Assembly: GCF_001294535.1 (NCBI RefSeq)
Contig: NZ_LGIC01000010.1
Location: forward strand, 1-53,427
Direction: 5' to 3'
Length of the DNA: 53,427 nucleotides
DNA from: Cypionkella psychrotolerans
Lineage (GTDB): Bacteria; Pseudomonadota; Alphaproteobacteria; Rhodobacterales; Rhodobacteraceae
Shown here: positions 50,868 through 53,427 of the stretch, in pieces
Layout: the number at the start of each line of letters is the position of its first letter
Position numbering within the stretch: position 1 is the stretch's first letter
Translations under genes and position numbers: made by a program
Notes under the pieces: generated by a model
Database searches by the model: none
Told to the model about the DNA's origin: nothing
The model's input: the letters and a program-made list of their open reading frames with translations, nothing else

Positions 50868-51722
50868 ATGAACGACACCACCAAGCTCAACGCTCCGGCA
50901 ATCGACCATCCCGAGACGCCGTTATTATCTGCCAAACCAGCCGTGATCAGGCTCACGCTGGACAGCCTCACATACGACCCGGCCTTTACGCCCCGCTTAG
51001 GAACCGCCAAGAACCACGTTCACGACCTTGCCCGCGCGCATCGCAACTGCGGTGATCTGGACCCCATCAAGGTCTGGGCCGAACCGGGGACGGGCAAGCT
51101 GATCATTCTTGATGGCCGTCACCGCGTTGCGGCTTACCGCTTCAATCGGGTCAGCATCATCCCTGCGGTGATCTTTCGCGGGGACCGTAAAGATGCCCGC
51201 TTGGAGGCCGCAAAGGACAACGCCAAGACAACCTTTCCTTGGACCACTGCCGAATGCACTCAATATGCGTGGGGGCTGGTGATCGAAGGCGGCGTATCGA
51301 AACGGCAGATTGTGCAGGCAGCAACAGTCAGCACTGGCACAGTCACCAACATGCGGAAACGGTTGGCGGACATGGTTGCAGCGAGGGCAACGCCATGCGG
51401 CAACTGGTGGCGGGACCGCAGCGACAATCAGCCAGACGGGCAACCCGAAAACGTCAGTGATGCGGTCAAACAGGCGCGCATCAAATTCCTAATGAAAGCG
51501 CAACAGGAGATCGAAATGCAGTTCAAGGCCAAGTATGGACAGAGGCCCGCCCTGACAGAACTTGGGGAGTCTTGGCGGTGGTCGCTCGGACAAGCCCGGT
51601 TCAAGGCGGCAGTGTCGGGCGGTTGTCTTTGCGATGAGGACGAGTTCAGCGACAACTCCGAACTGCCATCGCTAGCACACCCACAGGAGCAGCCAGCGGA
51701 CATTACCAGCGGGGACTTTTAG
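50868..51722 (+). CDS. ParB-like nuclease-domain protein
   Basis: 284 residues. The ParB/Srx-like domain is visible at about 30-125: LTLDSLTYDPAFTPRLG, then LDPIKVWAEPGTGKLIILDG and RHRVAAYRFNRVSIIPAVI. An HTH-like helix follows (SKRQIVQAATVSTGTVTNMRKRL). It resembles ParB proteins on phages and plasmids, used for DNA binding in partition or regulation; no ParA is nearby. The start is a plain ATG with weak ribosome-binding site (AAAGGCCACCCC). A terminator lies in its leader. Confidence 0.82.
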   Translation: MNDTTKLNAPAIDHPETPLLSAKPAVIRLTLDSLTYDPAFTPRLGTAKNHVHDLARAHRNCGDLDPIKVWAEPGTGKLIILDGRHRVAAYRFNRVSIIPAVIFRGDRKDARLEAAKDNAKTTFPWTTAECTQYAWGLVIEGGVSKRQIVQAATVSTGTVTNMRKRLADMVAARATPCGNWWRDRSDNQPDGQPENVSDAVKQARIKFLMKAQQEIEMQFKAKYGQRPALTELGESWRWSLGQARFKAAVSGGCLCDEDEFSDNSELPSLAHPQEQPADITSGDF

Positions 51723-51890
51723 ACTCCTAGCTGGTCAGCCTGACATGGTCAAAATGACCACCCTGCGCCGCTTCTGACGGCCCCTGCGCTTCGGCGCAAC
51801 CTTCCCCCACCAGCATGATGCAACAGCCCCCAGCAACCCGCTGACGGGGCGTGAGGGGCATCGTTTACAAACACCTGAAAGACCAACACC

Positions 51891-52433
51891 ATGACAATCT
51901 TGACGACCATGACCAAGCCCAGCGCGGCACCAACCCCATGCAGTGACCAGCCCAAGGGCCAGACCAGCATACTGATTTACGCAGATGGCTCTTGCCTAGG
52001 GAACCCCGGCCCCGGTGGCTGGGCTGCGACTCTGCGGCGATATAGCGGCAAGGACCAGATTAATTACCGCGCTATCAGCGGCGGCGACAAAGCAACGACA
52101 AACATGCGGATGGAAATGACAGCCATCATCATGGCGCTGGGCTTCCTGCGACCCGATGAAACCGCGCTCATCACCATTCGCACCGACAACCTGATAATCG
52201 TGCGGGGCATGACGGAATGGCTTCCCGGCTGGATTGCGAAGGATTGGAAAAAAGCCAAGGGCAAGCCAGTTGAGAACCGCAACCTATGGGAAGAACTTAT
52301 CCGGCTTTCCGAAGGCCGCAGCATCACTTGGGAATGGGTCAAAGGCCACGCCGGGGACGTCATGAACGGGGAAGTTGATCGACTTGCCAAGGCCGAAGCT
52401 GAAAAAGCACAGGCCAATGGGTTCATCGACTGA
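51891..52433 (+). CDS. rnhA: Ribonuclease HI
   Basis: 180 residues. All active-site acids are present: Asp32 in YADGSCLGNPGPGGWA, Glu75 in MRMEMTAI, Asp99 in IRTDNLI and Asp163 in GEVDRLA, with the His153 loop (VKGHAGD). It cleaves RNA in RNA-DNA hybrids. It sits inside the island between ParB-like and integrase genes, so it is probably an element-borne extra copy rather than the housekeeping one. A second in-frame ATG at 51909 is possible. Confidence 0.9.
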   Translation: MTILTTMTKPSAAPTPCSDQPKGQTSILIYADGSCLGNPGPGGWAATLRRYSGKDQINYRAISGGDKATTNMRMEMTAIIMALGFLRPDETALITIRTDNLIIVRGMTEWLPGWIAKDWKKAKGKPVENRNLWEELIRLSEGRSITWEWVKGHAGDVMNGEVDRLAKAEAEKAQANGFID

Positions 52434-52447
52434 GGGCGTTTTTCTAG

Positions 52448-52921
52448 TTAAGCCGCCTTGATGCGCGCGGGCAGTTGAACGGCCTCCACACAAGCCTGCC
52501 TTTGCTCCTCGGAGATACCCTTGATGTAAACCCCAAATGTGATCTTCTTTTTGTCAGGACGATGCCCGATCACGCTGCCAATGGTGTTCTCATGCTGCCC
52601 CGAAATGCTGGCATTATATGCAAACCAGTGACGGGCGGAATGGAACGTCACAAGACTCCGCCGCTTGCCTTCTCTCATATCATCAACGCCCAGAGCGACA
52701 CGGTAGCGGCGGAACCTCTTTCCTAGAATGTCGCCCGCGTCACGTTCTTTGGTGAGTTCGTGGAACAGCCAATCCTTTGGCCCCTTTCCCTCGGTCCTGC
52801 GTTTGATGATTTCGAGAAGGGAAGGGTGGATGGGAACCGGGCGCGCGGCGGCGGTAGTCTTCCCCTGCTGAATGTCAAAGACCCCATCACGGACTCCCTC
52901 GACCTGAATAGCCCCTAGATT
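52448..52921 (-). pseudogene. Tyrosine integrase, C-terminal part cut by an IS3 element
   Basis: The remaining ~155 residues hold the second half of the catalytic domain: the conserved Lys turn QQGKTTAAARPVPIHP, FHSARHWF (H-x-x-R), VIGHRP (His), and Tyr in FGVYIKG. The first catalytic Arg box and the whole N-terminal DNA-binding region are missing. The frame runs into the left end of the IS at 52922. The original gene would have been about 350-400 residues. The island has therefore lost its tyrosine integrase unless the other part is usable in trans. Confidence 0.85.
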
Positions 52922-52964
52922 TGTAGACGCCTTGCTTGGTAATTTTGGAAGCAAGGAGGACGAT

Positions 52965-53243
52965 ATGTCCACGAACAAATTCACAGATGAGTTCAAGCGC
53001 GATGCGGTCGCACAGGTCGAGGATCGGGGCTACCCGGTGCGCGAGGTGGCCGAGCGATTGGGGGTCAGCACCAAGTCGATCTACACATGGCAGAAGCAGT
53101 TTTCGCGGCCCGCAAAGGTGATCCAAGAGGTCGATGCGCAAGCTGATGAGATCCGCCGGTTGAAGCGAGATCTGCTGCGGGTCACGGAGGAACGGGACAT
53201 CCTAAAAAAGGCGACCGCATACTTCGCCAGGGAATCCCGGTGA
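52965..53243 (+). CDS. IS3-family transposase OrfA
   Basis: 92 residues: HTH_Tnp_1 motif (YPVREVAERLGVSTKSIYTW, about 23-42) and a leucine-rich coiled coil (EIRRLKRDLLRVTEERDILK). ATG 52965 follows AAGGAGGACGAT. AAAAAAG at 53204-53210 is the expected -1 frameshift site to make OrfAB. The stop overlaps the orfB GTG. Confidence 0.92.
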   Translation: MSTNKFTDEFKRDAVAQVEDRGYPVREVAERLGVSTKSIYTWQKQFSRPAKVIQEVDAQADEIRRLKRDLLRVTEERDILKKATAYFARESR

Positions 53244-53427
53244 GGTATGCGTTTATCGCCGAACACCGGCCAATCTTTGCCGTCAGGGCTATGTGCCGGA
53301 TGCTGGCCGTTCATCCGAGCGGCTTCTATGCATGGCTGCGTGAACCTTTTTGTCAGCGTGCGCTGGAGGATCAGCGCCAAACGGTGCTGTTGAAGCAGGC
53401 TTGGGATGACAGCGGCGAGGTCTATGG
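53240..53427 (+). CDS. IS3-family transposase OrfB, 5' part (cut by window end)
   Basis: In the -1 frame after OrfA, starting at GTG 53240. The visible 62 residues (RYAFIAEHRPIFAVRAMCRM, then LAVHPSGFYAWLREP and QRALEDQRQTVLL) match the HTH_21 head of IS3-type OrfB. The DDE core lies beyond the window. The gene is open to the edge. Confidence 0.9.
   Translation, partial: MRYAFIAEHRPIFAVRAMCRMLAVHPSGFYAWLREPFCQRALEDQRQTVLLKQAWDDSGEVY

Larger units (their letters stand above)
52922..53427 (+). mobile_element. IS3-family insertion sequence, left part (continues past the window)
   Basis: The left terminus starts TGTAGACGCCTTGCTTGG, directly after the integrase remnant. It contains orfA, an A6G slippery site and the first 62 codons of orfB. 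It is of a different subgroup from the element at the window start (OrfA begins MSTNKFTDEFKRDAV). Confidence 0.88.

Overview
The window is about 53 kb of high-GC alphaproteobacterial DNA. Gene content and style point to the Rhodobacterales (Rhodobacter/Paracoccus/Roseobacter relatives): tightly overlapping ATGA/GTGA gene starts, a GGAAC-type stress promoter, an rpoN lineage typical of the group, and a short interspersed motif (GGCGGG..TATTT..GCCAAGATGAAA) that I associate with these genomes. This placement is inference; no marker gene was searched.

Layout. 1-1305 is a complete IS3-family element. 1306-9300 is patchy: a DUF899 gene, a remnant of a GFA-type gene, a large Orn/Lys/Arg decarboxylase whose N-terminus has lost any ordinary start codon, a three-gene polar amino-acid ABC importer, yaeQ, a decapitated LysR regulator, and two copies of a diverged ~145 bp repeat. 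10051-14851 (minus strand) is the most interesting part: six genes packed end to start, encoding a flippase-like membrane protein, a RibD-type reductase, a haem-oxygenase-fold iron enzyme, a Rieske ferredoxin, a CDP-alcohol phosphatidyltransferase and a URC1-type GTP cyclohydrolase II. I know of no described pathway with this combination. 15234-21718 looks stress-related: a HisKA_2 sensor kinase, a single-domain response regulator, a PHB-depolymerase-like esterase, an EF-hand protein and a glycine-rich membrane protein behind an EcfG-like promoter, and a large-subunit catalase.

22535-28097 is a degenerate mobile element: tandem GTTTAAA repeats, a DUF5681-like gene, a ParB-domain DNA methyltransferase broken by an amber codon, DUF2924, a large serine recombinase and then tRNA-Ser(GCT). 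28421-48543 is ordinary chromosome: a SUMF1-fold protein, ychF, trpA, a TMEM175-type channel, an FMN-dependent alpha-hydroxy-acid dehydrogenase, an RTX protein, an MFS carrier, rplY, a glycosyltransferase, pth, DUF2332, DUF1287, the selenium pair mnmH and selD (the latter fused to an NADH-dehydrogenase-like domain), rpoN and a hyuA-like gene.

From tRNA-Met(CAT) at 48695 a second island begins: a 49-residue membrane protein, a small serine recombinase behind an operator-like inverted repeat, a ParB-like protein with a terminator hairpin in its leader, RNase HI, and a tyrosine integrase cut off by another IS3-family element that runs out of the window.
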